In this document: piece after piece, positions 1 through 8,119 of the stretch
Position numbering within the stretch: the first letter of the stretch is position 1
Layout of the letters: each line of letters begins with the position of its first letter
Assembly (NCBI GenBank): GCA_002481295.1
Contig: DLDU01000026.1
Span: forward strand, 2,364 to 41,199
DNA from: Prevotella sp. UBA7764
Lineage (GTDB): Bacteria; Bacteroidota; Bacteroidia; Bacteroidales; Bacteroidaceae
Reading direction: 5' to 3'
DNA length: 38,836 nt
Program-made: the position numbers and the translations under genes
The notes under the pieces: generated by a model
Databases searched by the model: none
The model's input: only the letters and a program-made list of their open reading frames with translations
What the model was told of the DNA's origin: nothing

Positions 1-235
1 GATGACAGCATCAGAAAGGCACTTTGACAACAAGCCCTCGATTTTTTGTCATTTCCATCCCGCCTTTTCATGTTTTCCAAAAAGTTTTTCTCTAGAATGG
101 TCGCTCGCGATGAACGGCTTTTGTCAGTTGATTTCAAAAGACAATACCGACAAGTTGAGCATCGGAATCCGCTTTCATAGATGTCTACCGAAATTGTAGA
201 TTTAGGAATGTCATAAGCATAGAAACAATGTAGCA
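1..235. other. No gene recognised at left edge
   Basis: This edge is AT-rich and contains no coding frame that looks like a known protein. An open frame covers positions 2-199, but its translation has no signal peptide, motif or family resemblance. I treat it as noncoding or as the edge of something outside the window. Confidence 0.4.
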
Positions 236-272
236 AGAAAAAGCCCTGCAAACCGCAAGGCGGTGCAGGGCT
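236..272 (-). terminator. Rho-independent terminator of the TonB/lipoprotein operon
   Basis: A perfect 9-bp stem (AGCCCTGCA at 242-250 with TGCAGGGCT at 264-272) encloses a 13-nt loop. Read on the minus strand it is followed by a T run (complement of the A run at 237-241). It lies 24 bases beyond the stop of the leftward lipoprotein gene, so it most likely ends the three-gene operon. Confidence 0.8.
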
Positions 273-295
273 TATGTGATCGAGAATATAAGCCA

Positions 296-1159
296 CTATT
301 CCGTCTTTCCATTTAAGGAGTAGAGGCAGGCTTTCTTGGCAGCCGTCTCTGGAGTTCCTTTGAAATTGGTCAACTTGCCATAGACAACGACCTCATCACC
401 GACGTTTACTTGGGTATTACCTTCTACCCATGACTTATTACCGAAATAGTACACGCTGTAGCAGGTGAACTCCTTAGAACCATCTGCCGAGATATTGAAT
501 GTGGCGGTGCCATGCTCTGCATCAAAGCTGAACTTGATCGAAGAGATCTTTCCTTTGATGTAATAGCTCTCTGTTGACGTATTGCCCTTGCCAAGAGCTT
601 TGGCAATATCCAAAGCCTCAGATGGAGTCAAGGGATTGTCCTTGCTCAGGCCTTTATCGCCTGTACTTGGAGTCTCGCCACTTCCCTCAATACTGACGAT
701 CTGACTATTCTTGTCCACTTCATAGATAGTGGTACCCTTCTTATCGAAAGACTTTATGACACCCTTGACAATAACAGTCTGTCCAACCTTCAAGTCTGAC
801 TTACTGTTAAAATCTGCGCCATTGATTCCCTTGCCAGAATATACCTGCAAGTCTTCTGTCTTGCCGTCATCGGAGAGATAATAGCTAAGACTGTGGTAAT
901 CTTCGCTATAATAGTCTACCTTTGACACCACTCCCTTCACATAGACTTCTGTTGTAGGTGCCTTGCCATCTTTGATAAGCTGTACAGCCTCCTGTACGGT
1001 ATAGGGATTGTCTGCACTCTGTCCCTTAGCGTTGGGATCTACATTCTCACTGTTGTTACCCGAATTAGGGTAGTCATACGGCATAGGCACGTCCTCGCAA
1101 GATGTGAACGCAAAGGCGACGGCGGCCAGCGCAAAGAGATATGATAATAACTTTTTCAT
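296..1159 (-). CDS. Lipoprotein with two OB-fold-like repeats (DUF6359-like)
   Basis: The 287-residue product begins with a lipoprotein signal (MKKLLSYLFA, hydrophobic stretch, lipobox ending at Cys21), so it should be anchored to the outer membrane. The mature part holds two related domains, about residues 45-155 and 165-287. Each starts with a segment like KGQSADNPYTVQEA or KGLSKDNPLTPSEA, followed by YVKGVVS or YYIKGKIS and VGQTVIVKGV or VGDEVVVYGK. This is the pattern of secreted OB-fold modules in Bacteroidota (DUF6359; also seen in YhcR-type extracellular nucleases). It is the last gene of a leftward operon, 34 nt after the DUF5689-type gene, and a terminator follows. Binding of nucleic acid or another ligand is inference from the fold. 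No catalytic motif is visible. Confidence 0.75.
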   Translation of the reverse strand: MKKLLSYLFALAAVAFAFTSCEDVPMPYDYPNSGNNSENVDPNAKGQSADNPYTVQEAVQLIKDGKAPTTEVYVKGVVSKVDYYSEDYHSLSYYLSDDGKTEDLQVYSGKGINGADFNSKSDLKVGQTVIVKGVIKSFDKKGTTIYEVDKNSQIVSIEGSGETPSTGDKGLSKDNPLTPSEALDIAKALGKGNTSTESYYIKGKISSIKFSFDAEHGTATFNISADGSKEFTCYSVYYFGNKSWVEGNTQVNVGDEVVVYGKLTNFKGTPETAAKKACLYSLNGKTE

Positions 1160-1172
1160 TGTTGTTCTGTGT

Positions 1173-1192
1173 TATATATATAATAAGGTGTA
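1173..1192 (+). repeat. Dispersed 20-bp AT-rich motif, copy A
   Basis: The 20-mer TATATATATAATAAGGTGTA lies in the 34-nt gap between two leftward lipoprotein genes. An identical 20-mer is at 15538-15557, and an 18-bp perfect match on the opposite strand is at 29456-29473. The GGTGTA end makes this more than a simple TA run. Its function is unknown. Confidence 0.7.
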
Positions 1193-1193
1193 T

Positions 1194-2042
1194 TTACTTG
1201 ACTGCCTCGATATCGTCGAGGCTGCGAATGATAAGTTCCCAAGAATTGTTGTAGCGTTTGAGAATACCCGTGACGTTGACCTTACCCTGTGGCAGTGGAT
1301 TGCTGGCGAAGTCGGCATAGTTGCTGGTATAGACCATCGTCGTAGTAGGATATTCATTGAAGTAGACACTTACTGAGCCTGCTCCGGCACTGGCGTTGGC
1401 AAATGTCTTCTTGCCGTCGGCACCCTTGAAGCTCACATTCTTCATGGTGACGAGCTTACCGCTGTAGGTCAGTCCGTCGGACGCAGGCTTCCAACTGTTG
1501 TTGAAAGGAATGGGCTCGATCGTCTGGTTCTTGCCCGTCAGACGGAAATGCTGATTCCACATGATACGGCTCATGCGGCCAATAGATTTCTGTCCCTTAG
1601 CACTTGTATAAGGAGTGCCAATCTGCGGGTGAAGGCCATAGTTGCCCACGCTGAGTCCATTGAGCTCGATGAGTACCTCGGTTCCAATGGGAAAGAGTCC
1701 ATAGAGACCGCCCTGTGATACACCAATGGTGATGGCACCTGTACCGTCATCGATGACGAGCTCGTTGTAGAGGTTGCCTTGCACGTCGTTGCCAGTGACA
1801 TAGCCTTTTATCTCCATAGGCTCCTCCACCTTCTTATAGCTGTAGCTTGTGGTGATAGCACTCTTGTATGTCTCTTTCAGCTGGGCGATGGTCACTACAT
1901 TGGTCTCGCTGATGCTGCTGTTGCCGATACCGGCCTCGTCAGCGGTCTTCACCGGCTCATCGTAGTCGCCCTGGCAGGACGTGAGGGTCAGAGCCAGAAT
2001 GCAGGCCAGAAAGCCCAACCGATAAAATATCTTGTTTTTCAT
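1194..2042 (-). CDS. DUF5689-type surface lipoprotein
   Basis: I place the start at ATG 2042 (MKNKIFYRLGFL...), which gives 282 residues and a proper lipoprotein signal with Cys23. A TTG eight codons upstream would spoil it. The mature protein contains ITTSYSYKKVEEPMEIKGYV, ELVIDDGTGAITIGVS and FPIGTEVLIELNGLSVG, the signature of DUF5689, an OB-fold-like domain of Bacteroidota lipoproteins. A second strand-rich region (residues ~185-282, with KLVTMKNVSF and GKVNVTGILKRY) looks like another OB-type module. DUF5689 proteins are known to sit directly after a particular class of TonB receptor and near a secreted endonuclease/exonuclease/phosphatase, as here. The ligand is unknown. It is translationally close to the receptor gene: its ATG lies about 25 nt past the receptor stop. 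Confidence 0.82.
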   Translation of the reverse strand: MKNKIFYRLGFLACILALTLTSCQGDYDEPVKTADEAGIGNSSISETNVVTIAQLKETYKSAITTSYSYKKVEEPMEIKGYVTGNDVQGNLYNELVIDDGTGAITIGVSQGGLYGLFPIGTEVLIELNGLSVGNYGLHPQIGTPYTSAKGQKSIGRMSRIMWNQHFRLTGKNQTIEPIPFNNSWKPASDGLTYSGKLVTMKNVSFKGADGKKTFANASAGAGSVSVYFNEYPTTTMVYTSNYADFASNPLPQGKVNVTGILKRYNNSWELIIRSLDDIEAVK

Positions 2043-2066
2043 GTCTATAATGAATTGAGTCTGCAA

Positions 2067-4574
2067 TTAGAACTTATATGCGATGTTCAACATGCCGTTG
2101 GTACCGTAGGCATAGTACTTCTTCGGGTTCTTCGAGAAGCGATAGAGTCGCGAGTTACCCGTAGAGGTATAGTCAGAGCGGCTCTGCTCATATCCGCCGG
2201 TCACCAGATGAGTGTTGTTGAGGATGTTGGTCACCATGAGGTTGATGCTCAGGCTGCCATGCTTCAGATAGATGCTGCGGCCAATGGAGCCGTCCATCAT
2301 CCAGCCGCCATGTCCCTTGTCCTGTGGCGAGACGATAGGATTGCCTGCCTCATCGACACTGCCGATCTTGTTCAAGCTGCCTTGATAGCGGTAGTACGGC
2401 GAGTAGCTCAGATAGATGCGGTCATACCAGTTACCGGCCAAGTCAATGAACCAACCACCCTGATGATAGCTCAGTTTGATGCTCGTGGCAGTAAGTGGTG
2501 TGCCGTTCTCGCGCATATCCTTCACCAAAGCCACATCCTGATTGTAGGTACCCTGTGTGGAGTTGAGGTAGACGACCTTGGCGTTGCTCACGTTCTTGGC
2601 ATCACTGATGGTACCGAGGAGCTTGAGGTTGAAGGCTGAGGTGAGTTTGAAGTCCAGTCCGGCCTCCACGCCATAGTAGTCCTTCTTCAGTCCAGTCAGT
2701 GAATTGTAGGAGAAGCTGTTGATGTCGTCGAAGTAGAAGCAAGTCCACTCCGTAGCGTGTGTGATGTGGTTGTAGTAACCACTGATGTTGGCGTGTAACC
2801 AGCTGTTAAGGAACTGATAACCGATCTCTGAGGAGAAGACGTGCTCATTGTGCAGTTCGCCGACAAAGTCATTGTTCATCTCAGGAGCCACAAAAGCCAC
2901 AGATGCCTGCGGTGCCTTGCTGTCATAACCCATGCCGAGGGTGAGCGTATGACCGCCGCCAAGGTTGAAGTTGCCGCTGGCCTTGATGCCGCCCTCCACG
3001 AAGTCAGCCGTACCACTCTTGCCGTAAGAGTTATTGGCGAAAAGTCCATTGCGCATCTTGCCATTGCGCTGCATGCTCTGGTAGCCCAGGCGGCCGGAAA
3101 TCATATAGTGCACGATACCGAAGTTCTCTGCATAGCTTGTCCAGCCCTGCACACGGTTGGTGAGGATGGTGTAGTCATAACCGAACTTATCGCCCTCGCC
3201 GACGACGGCATTGGGATGGTTGAGGTCGTACTGCAACTGGTCGGAACCTTCAGCAAACGTGCCGAGCGCGTAGTTGTTGGTGTTGTGATACGAAGTGGCA
3301 CCAAGCAGATCATCCATTGTCTGATAATGGTAGTTGACGTTGTGAGCAGCGAAGAGTCCGTTGGTCCACGTGCTGTTCTTCGTCAGATTGGTGGTCAGCG
3401 AAGTGGACAGTGTCAGGTTCAACTGATTGTTGTGACGCTTCTGAATATAGTAGAGTGCATCCTGTCCGTTGGCCGCAGCCTGACGGTTGGCATAGATGAG
3501 CTCGTCGAAGTTGATCTGTCGGTTGCGCTCACTGCCAGCCAAATACTCGCGGGCGTTCTCCCAATCAGCCAAAGCAAACTCGGTGTTCTGCACATTGCCA
3601 CTATTCCACACATCATAGAAGTTGCTCGGCAGACGCTTGTAATAGTCCGGCTGCGGATTCTCCGAGTTGTTGTAGTTGAGCTTCGTGCTGGAATACATGC
3701 TGTACTTTCCGAAGAGTGATGTCGTCAGCTTGTTGTTGTCATTGATATTCCAGTCCCAAGTAAAGATAGCCGAGGGAGAGAAGTCGCGCACCATTCGGCT
3801 GTTGCGCTTCTTGCCGTCCTGCCAGCCCCAGTAGGGGTTGTACTGGTTGTCGTTGGCCAGCCAATACATCTCATCGGTCGACGCACCCTGCGTACCGCGC
3901 TCTGTGGGGTTACCCCATGTAGAGAAGGCAAGGCTATGACCGCCGCTAAGGAGTTTCTGCACGCCGAAGAAATAGGAAAACGCATTGTACGATGTACCCT
4001 TGACATATCCCGGATTGGCCCAGCGATAAGTGATGTTGGCTGAGTAAGCCCATCCCTTGTCGGTCAGACCACTGTTATAGGTGTACATGCCACGGAGTAC
4101 ATAGTTGCGGTTGGCAGCCGAGAGCGTGAGACGCTGGCCAGTAGCCATAGCAGCCGGACGGAAGTTGTAGTTGTTCGATCCGGCGATGCCTGTGTACGAG
4201 AAGTTGTTCGACTCGAAGGGCAATGCCGTCTCCATGTTGCGTGTCTGCTGGTTGAGACCGCCTACGAGCGAGTAGCGAAACAGTCCTGTCTCCATGTCGT
4301 TGACCGGCGTACCGTTGATATACATCTCGTTATACTTTTGGTTGAGCGCCCGATAGCGGAACCTCATCGGCGAGAACAAATACCCCACCTCCGAGGCATA
4401 CACATTCGAGCCAGAAGAGACAATGGAGACGTTCTGCCCCATGTTCTCGTCCTCACCCAACTGCGCTTCTGTGAAGGTGAACGCAGCCTCACCGACGTTG
4501 GTCGAATCGCTCTGCGCGAACGTCAGCGGGGCATAGCTCATGGCCATCACGGCTAAGATAAGCTGTTTTTGCAT
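2067..4574 (-). CDS. TonB-dependent outer-membrane receptor (DUF5689/nuclease-linked class)
   Basis: This 835-residue protein has a signal peptide (residues 1-20, ending TFAQ). A plug-like region follows with VSIVSSGSNVYASEVGYLFS and MRFRYRALNQKYNEMYINGT. The rest is a long beta-barrel with many aromatic strands, ending LNIAYKF with the terminal Phe typical of outer-membrane proteins. It lacks the N-terminal CarboxypepD-like extension of SusC proteins, so it is not a SusC homologue, and no SusD is beside it. The plug signature is the class that pairs with DUF5689 lipoproteins and a secreted phosphodiesterase/nuclease in Bacteroidota. It should import a ligand across the outer membrane using TonB energy. 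The substrate cannot be read from sequence; nucleic-acid fragments or other phosphodiester products are an inference from the neighbours. Confidence 0.85.
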   Translation of the reverse strand: MQKQLILAVMAMSYAPLTFAQSDSTNVGEAAFTFTEAQLGEDENMGQNVSIVSSGSNVYASEVGYLFSPMRFRYRALNQKYNEMYINGTPVNDMETGLFRYSLVGGLNQQTRNMETALPFESNNFSYTGIAGSNNYNFRPAAMATGQRLTLSAANRNYVLRGMYTYNSGLTDKGWAYSANITYRWANPGYVKGTSYNAFSYFFGVQKLLSGGHSLAFSTWGNPTERGTQGASTDEMYWLANDNQYNPYWGWQDGKKRNSRMVRDFSPSAIFTWDWNINDNNKLTTSLFGKYSMYSSTKLNYNNSENPQPDYYKRLPSNFYDVWNSGNVQNTEFALADWENAREYLAGSERNRQINFDELIYANRQAAANGQDALYYIQKRHNNQLNLTLSTSLTTNLTKNSTWTNGLFAAHNVNYHYQTMDDLLGATSYHNTNNYALGTFAEGSDQLQYDLNHPNAVVGEGDKFGYDYTILTNRVQGWTSYAENFGIVHYMISGRLGYQSMQRNGKMRNGLFANNSYGKSGTADFVEGGIKASGNFNLGGGHTLTLGMGYDSKAPQASVAFVAPEMNNDFVGELHNEHVFSSEIGYQFLNSWLHANISGYYNHITHATEWTCFYFDDINSFSYNSLTGLKKDYYGVEAGLDFKLTSAFNLKLLGTISDAKNVSNAKVVYLNSTQGTYNQDVALVKDMRENGTPLTATSIKLSYHQGGWFIDLAGNWYDRIYLSYSPYYRYQGSLNKIGSVDEAGNPIVSPQDKGHGGWMMDGSIGRSIYLKHGSLSINLMVTNILNNTHLVTGGYEQSRSDYTSTGNSRLYRFSKNPKKYYAYGTNGMLNIAYKF

Positions 4575-4610
4575 AATTGTCAGTTGTTAGATTACTATTA
4601 ATAATATGTG

Positions 4611-4618
4611 CAAATTTA
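4611..4618 (-). promoter_or_regulatory. Candidate -7 box for the leftward TonB/lipoprotein operon
   Basis: TAAATTTG on the minus strand fits the Bacteroidota -7 consensus TAnnTTTG and lies 36 nt upstream of the receptor start. No convincing -33 TTTG is seen at the expected distance. Confidence 0.5.
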
Positions 4619-4693
4619 CCAAAATAAATGGAGAGTTCACGATTTCTCTTGTTAAAAATCTAAGAAAAGGCCTTTTATCTCAAAATAAATTGC

Positions 4694-4701
4694 GATATTT
4701 G
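4694..4701 (+). promoter_or_regulatory. Candidate -7 box for the secreted phosphodiesterase gene
   Basis: GATATTTG matches TAnnTTTG at seven of eight positions. It lies 33 nt upstream of the chosen ATG (4735) and 18 nt upstream of an alternative ATG (4720). With the box at 4611-4618 it defines a compact divergent promoter region. Confidence 0.4.
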
Positions 4702-4734
4702 CAAAGCAATATATCACACATGGATTTTACGACA

Positions 4735-5799
4735 ATGAAGAGACAAATGAAGAGACATCTTTTAGCATTTGCTTGTTTCCTGCTGTTGTGCCTGGCAACA
4801 TCAGCACAAAAGAGATACGCCGTCTATGCGGTAGGCTTCTACAACCAGGAGAATTTGTTCGACACATGCCACGACGAGGGCAAGCGCGACTACGACTTCC
4901 TGCCCGGCGGCTCTTATCGTTGGAATGGATTAAAGTATAGTCACAAACTCCACAACATGGCACGCGCCCTGAGCGACATGGGCACGACGATGCTGCCCGG
5001 AGTGGGTTGTTCGGTCATCGGCCTGGCTGAGGTGGAGAACGACAAGGTGCTCACCGACCTTTGTGCACAGCCGGAAATGAAACAGCGCGGTTACCAGTAT
5101 TGCCACATTGAGGGTCCAGACAAGCGTGGCATCGACTGCGCACTGCTCTACAACCCCAAGATGTTCCAAGTCAATACAGTCAAACTCATGCCTTACGTCC
5201 CCACCGAAAAGCAGGACTCGGGCTTCACCACACGTGGTTTCCTCACCGTGAGCGGCACGCTGGCCGGTGAGCCGGTGAGCTTCATCGTCTGTCACCTGCC
5301 CAGCCGCTTCAATGGTTCTTACTATCGTGAGGTTGGTGCCGCTCAGGCCAAGGCCGTCAAGGATTCGCTGCTCCGCCTCGACAAAGATGCCAAGGTATTC
5401 ATCATGGGCGATATGAACGACGACCCGACCAACAAGAGCATGTATGAGGTACTTGGGGGCAAGGAGGACATCAGCAAGGTGGAAAGCGATGACATGTATA
5501 ATCCCTGGTACAACATCCTCGCCAAGCAGGGCACCGGTACACTGCGCTACCAAGGAGCCTGGAACCTCTTCGACCAGATTCTCCTCAGCCCCTCACTGCT
5601 CGACAAGAAGGGTACGCACGACTTTAAGACCCTGAAATATCTGAAATGCGAGATTCAGCGCATGCCCTATCTCTTCCAGACAGAAGGTAAGTACAAGGGT
5701 GAACCCAAGCGTACCACCGCTGGTGGTGTATGGCTCGACGGCTTCTCTGACCACCTGCCCGTCTGCGTGTACTTGGTAAAGGAAAAGCCTCTCCCCTAA
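4735..5799 (+). CDS. Secreted endonuclease/exonuclease/phosphatase family protein
   Basis: I chose ATG 4735 because it gives a clean signal peptide (MKRQMKRHLLAFACFLLLCL, cut near ATSAQ); ATG 4720 and 4747 are possible. The 354-residue product has every hallmark of the EEP (DNase I-like) superfamily: FYNQENLFDT (residues 36-44), GLAEVEND with the metal-binding Glu (97-103), GPDKRGIDCALLY, CHLPSRF (186-192), IMGDMNDDP (223-231), LFDQIL and SDHLPV with the catalytic Asp339-His340. It should cleave phosphodiester or phosphate-ester bonds in the periplasm or at the surface. It is divergent from the TonB receptor/DUF5689/OB-lipoprotein operon. That association argues for cleavage of an external phosphodiester such as DNA or RNA, but the substrate is not proven. 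A stable hairpin follows directly after the stop. Confidence 0.88.
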   Translation: MKRQMKRHLLAFACFLLLCLATSAQKRYAVYAVGFYNQENLFDTCHDEGKRDYDFLPGGSYRWNGLKYSHKLHNMARALSDMGTTMLPGVGCSVIGLAEVENDKVLTDLCAQPEMKQRGYQYCHIEGPDKRGIDCALLYNPKMFQVNTVKLMPYVPTEKQDSGFTTRGFLTVSGTLAGEPVSFIVCHLPSRFNGSYYREVGAAQAKAVKDSLLRLDKDAKVFIMGDMNDDPTNKSMYEVLGGKEDISKVESDDMYNPWYNILAKQGTGTLRYQGAWNLFDQILLSPSLLDKKGTHDFKTLKYLKCEIQRMPYLFQTEGKYKGEPKRTTAGGVWLDGFSDHLPVCVYLVKEKPLP

Positions 5800-5821
5800 C
5801 CCCTTCCCCAAAGGGAGGGGG
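5800..5821 (+). repeat. GC-rich hairpin directly after the phosphodiesterase gene
   Basis: CCCCTTCCC (5800-5808) pairs with GGGAGGGGG (5813-5821) across a CAAA loop, with one G-T wobble. It starts one base after the stop codon. No T run follows, so it may be an mRNA 3'-end stabiliser or a REP-like dispersed hairpin rather than a classical terminator. Confidence 0.6.
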
Positions 5822-5896
5822 AATAATATGCTTCAAGAAAAAGCAAAGGGCAGATCAAAACGTCCCGTAAAGGATCAAACCAAGCCCCCCTATTTT

Positions 5897-5976
5897 GAAC
5901 CGAGCATAGCACCCTACATAGAACCGAGCATAGCACCCTGCATAGGACCGAGCATAGCACCCTGCATAGGACCGAG
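5897..5976. repeat. 24-bp tandem repeat, about 3.3 copies
   Basis: Units start at 5897, 5921 and 5945, with a partial fourth at 5969-5976. The first 20 bases of unit 3 are GGACCGAGCATAGCACCCTG. The units differ at only a few positions. The repeat lies between two same-strand genes. The minus strand is open through it and would encode an eight-residue repeat (SVLCRVLC), but with no signal or domain I regard that as incidental. Confidence 0.85.
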
Positions 5977-6039
5977 GATCCGTTCGGTATGACGGCGTTG
6001 TGCGCCGTCCCACTGCTCATTCATCACTCGTCATTCATC

Positions 6040-6618
6040 ATGATTGAAATTCATCCTTTTGAGCCATTTCTTCCGAAGAATGCCAAGCTGCTGATGCTTG
6101 GCACCTTCCCTCCTGCACCCAAGCGTTGGTGCATGGAATGGTACTACCCCAATTATACCAACGACATGTGGCGAATCTTCGGCTTGTGCTTCTTTGGTGA
6201 CAAGTTGCGGTTTGTAGACACAGACCACAAGACCTATCGCCTGCAAGAACTCAAGGACTTCCTCCTCGACCTCGGTGTAGCCATCTTCGACACCTGCCTG
6301 CGCATCCGCCGCACCAAGGGTACTGCCTCTGATAAAGACTTGGAGGTGGTGGAGCAGGCCGACCTCGACGGCATGCTGCGCTCTCTGCCGGAATGCAAGG
6401 CGGTGATCGCCGCCGGACAGTTGGCCACCACGCTTTTCACCGACCACTATCATATCGACGCACGCAAGATGAAGATGGGCGATCATCTCGACTTCACGTT
6501 CGAAGGCCGCACGATTCGCCTCTACCGCGAGCCAAGTTCCTCACGCGCATACCCGATGAAGGTGGAAAAGAAAGCAGAATACTACGACCGGATGTTCCAG
6601 GAGATAGGACTGAAATGA
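6040..6618 (+). CDS. Uracil-DNA-glycosylase-superfamily protein
   Basis: The start at ATG 6040 (MIEIHPFEPFLPKNAKLLML) gives 192 residues; the open frame extends upstream but that part is unlike protein. The opening strand and loop LLMLGTFPPAPKRWCMEWYY occupies the place of the UDG catalytic loop. KAVIAAGQLATTLF resembles the central strand and helix, and EPSSSRAYPM (near residue 168) fits the DNA-intercalation loop region. It should remove damaged or mismatched uracil-type bases. It belongs to the atypical MUG/SMUG-like branch common in Bacteroidota, not to canonical Ung (no GQDPYH motif). It is followed after 45 nt by uridine kinase in the same direction, probably co-transcribed. Confidence 0.7.
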   Translation: MIEIHPFEPFLPKNAKLLMLGTFPPAPKRWCMEWYYPNYTNDMWRIFGLCFFGDKLRFVDTDHKTYRLQELKDFLLDLGVAIFDTCLRIRRTKGTASDKDLEVVEQADLDGMLRSLPECKAVIAAGQLATTLFTDHYHIDARKMKMGDHLDFTFEGRTIRLYREPSSSRAYPMKVEKKAEYYDRMFQEIGLK

Positions 6619-6663
6619 CTCAAAAAATTAGATTAAGACAATCAACAAGAAAAAACAAGCAAT

Positions 6664-7299
6664 ATGGAAAACAAAAATAAGAAAGTCACCATCATTGGCA
6701 TAGCCGGTGGCACCGGTTCCGGCAAAACTACCGTGGTGAAGAAAATCGTGGAGATGTTGCCACCGCACTATGTCACCGTGGTACCGCTCGACTCTTACTA
6801 CAACGACACAACGGGCATGACCCAGGAGGAACGCTCTGCCATCAACTTTGACCACCCCGATGCCTTCGACTGGAAGTTGCTTATCAAGCAGGTCAACGAG
6901 TTGCGCCATGGTCACGCCATCGAGCAGCCCACCTACAGCTATATCCTCAGCAACCGACTGCCGGAAACCATCCACGTAGACCCCAAGCCTGTCATCATCA
7001 TTGAGGGCATCATGACCTTGCTCAACAAGACTCTCCGTGACATGATGGACTTAAAAGTCTTTGTAGACTGCGACTCCGACGAGCGTCTCATCCGCAACAT
7101 CCAGCGCGACACCATCGACCGCGGACGTACGGTGTCCATGGTTGTGGATCGTTATCTCAAAGTCCTCAAGCCCATGCACGAGCAGTTTATCAAACCAACC
7201 AAACGCTATGCCGATCTCATCATCCCGCAGGGAGGTGAGAATGTCAAGGGCATCGGTATTCTCTGCAACTACATCGAGGGCTTAGTACCAAAGAAATAA
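6664..7299 (+). CDS. udk: Uridine kinase
   Basis: The 211-residue protein phosphorylates uridine (and usually cytidine) to the monophosphate with ATP or GTP in pyrimidine salvage. The P-loop is GGTGSGKTT (residues 15-23). PLDSYYND and NFDHPDAFDW are the conserved nucleoside-binding motifs, and RLIRNIQRDTIDRGR is the lid region. Length and motif order match bacterial Udk. The gene sits downstream of the glycosylase-like gene. Its last codons and stop are followed by a duplicated 14-bp segment. Confidence 0.95.
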   Translation: MENKNKKVTIIGIAGGTGSGKTTVVKKIVEMLPPHYVTVVPLDSYYNDTTGMTQEERSAINFDHPDAFDWKLLIKQVNELRHGHAIEQPTYSYILSNRLPETIHVDPKPVIIIEGIMTLLNKTLRDMMDLKVFVDCDSDERLIRNIQRDTIDRGRTVSMVVDRYLKVLKPMHEQFIKPTKRYADLIIPQGGENVKGIGILCNYIEGLVPKK

Positions 7300-7320
7300 A
7301 AAAACATTAGTACCAAAGAA
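7282..7320. repeat. 14-bp direct duplication at the udk 3' end
   Basis: TTAGTACCAAAGAA occurs at 7282-7295 (last codons of udk) and again at 7307-7320 just after the stop, separated by an A-rich spacer. This looks like a local slippage duplication of the gene's 3' end. Confidence 0.75.
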
Positions 7321-7333
7321 CTAAGTGGAAGCA

Positions 7334-8014
7334 CTATGCGGTAGGGTCAGTCTCTGACGGATTCATATCGGTCTGCTCTGCCGCGTTGCCCTGAGTTTGC
7401 TCCGCATTTCCGCGTACAGACGAAATCTCTTCGGCCTTGTCGAACTGCTTCTTGCAGCGATGGATCTTCAGGGCATCGATGAGATCCACCACACCATAGA
7501 CCATCATGCACCAGCCAATGATGAGCAGTGGTGCAGAGGCTATTGCACTCGGCTTAACAAGTGCCACAATGCCCACCAACAATATGACTACAGGCAACAC
7601 CCACCATACTAAGCCTACACGGGCAAAGCGGGTAGCCAGTGAGAGGCTGAACAGCTGATAAGCACCGCCGGCAATCAGCAGAGCTGCTAAAACAAACATC
7701 AGTCCACCGACGAAAGTGCCCGGGCTGAGTGCCATCACGCTGCCCAATATGCCACAGCCCACTGCGACAACGGGGAAACGACGCTGGCGGTGCTGCCCCA
7801 GCTTGCGACCCTGAGCGTCGTAGAGCTCCACTTGCTCTTCACTGTTTTTGCGCAAAGCCAGATAGTCAATGAAGCTGATGACTGCCGATATAAAAAACAC
7901 AATGCCAATACCCACCGTGATCCACATCACGGCTTGCTCACGATACTGCACCAGCACCACTCCTCCGGCAATAGCGCAGCAGGCGCGCAGGATGGACTTG
8001 GGAAATCTTTTCAT
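7334..8014 (-). CDS. DUF308/HdeD-like inner-membrane protein
   Basis: The 226-residue product has about six hydrophobic segments in three pairs: residues ~8-45 (AIAGGVVLVQY, VGIGIVFFISAVISFIDYLA), ~80-125 and ~130-175. A short charged linker, RKNSEEQVELYDAQGRK, separates the first pair from the second. The tail (~185-226) is polar and Gln/Glu-rich. The paired helices and small-residue turns fit the DUF308/HdeD family, whose founding member is linked to acid resistance in E. coli. The role here is unknown. It is convergent with udk and has its own candidate -7 box. Confidence 0.7.
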   Translation of the reverse strand: MKRFPKSILRACCAIAGGVVLVQYREQAVMWITVGIGIVFFISAVISFIDYLALRKNSEEQVELYDAQGRKLGQHRQRRFPVVAVGCGILGSVMALSPGTFVGGLMFVLAALLIAGGAYQLFSLSLATRFARVGLVWWVLPVVILLVGIVALVKPSAIASAPLLIIGWCMMVYGVVDLIDALKIHRCKKQFDKAEEISSVRGNAEQTQGNAAEQTDMNPSETDPTA

Positions 8015-8042
8015 GATGTTATCTACTTTTGTTTCTCTTTTG

Positions 8043-8050
8043 CAAAGATA
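8043..8050 (-). promoter_or_regulatory. -7 box for the DUF308-like gene
   Basis: TATCTTTG on the minus strand is a perfect TAnnTTTG match, about 28 nt upstream of the start codon at 8014. No clear -33 element is visible. Confidence 0.6.
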
Positions 8051-8119
8051 AGGAAAAAAACGGAAACGATAACGATAACAAGATATGAGTTTTAAAAAAA
8101 ATATAGATTCAATCAGGAT

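Noticed and set aside
2043..2066. TTG start eight codons upstream of the DUF5689 gene
   Set aside because: It abuts the receptor stop and would put a polar extension before the lipoprotein signal; ATG 2042 gives a normal signal peptide.
2841..3719. Long plus-strand frame over the nuclease-linked TonB receptor
   Set aside because: It is the shadow of a well-supported barrel protein and has no recognisable features.
5897..5976. CRISPR-like array
   Set aside because: Units are directly adjacent with no spacers, only about three copies, and no cas genes are present.
5796..6020. Minus-strand ORF encoding an eight-residue Cys-rich repeat
   Set aside because: It depends on the tandem DNA repeat, lacks a promoter or ribosome site and overlaps the stop of the phosphodiesterase gene.
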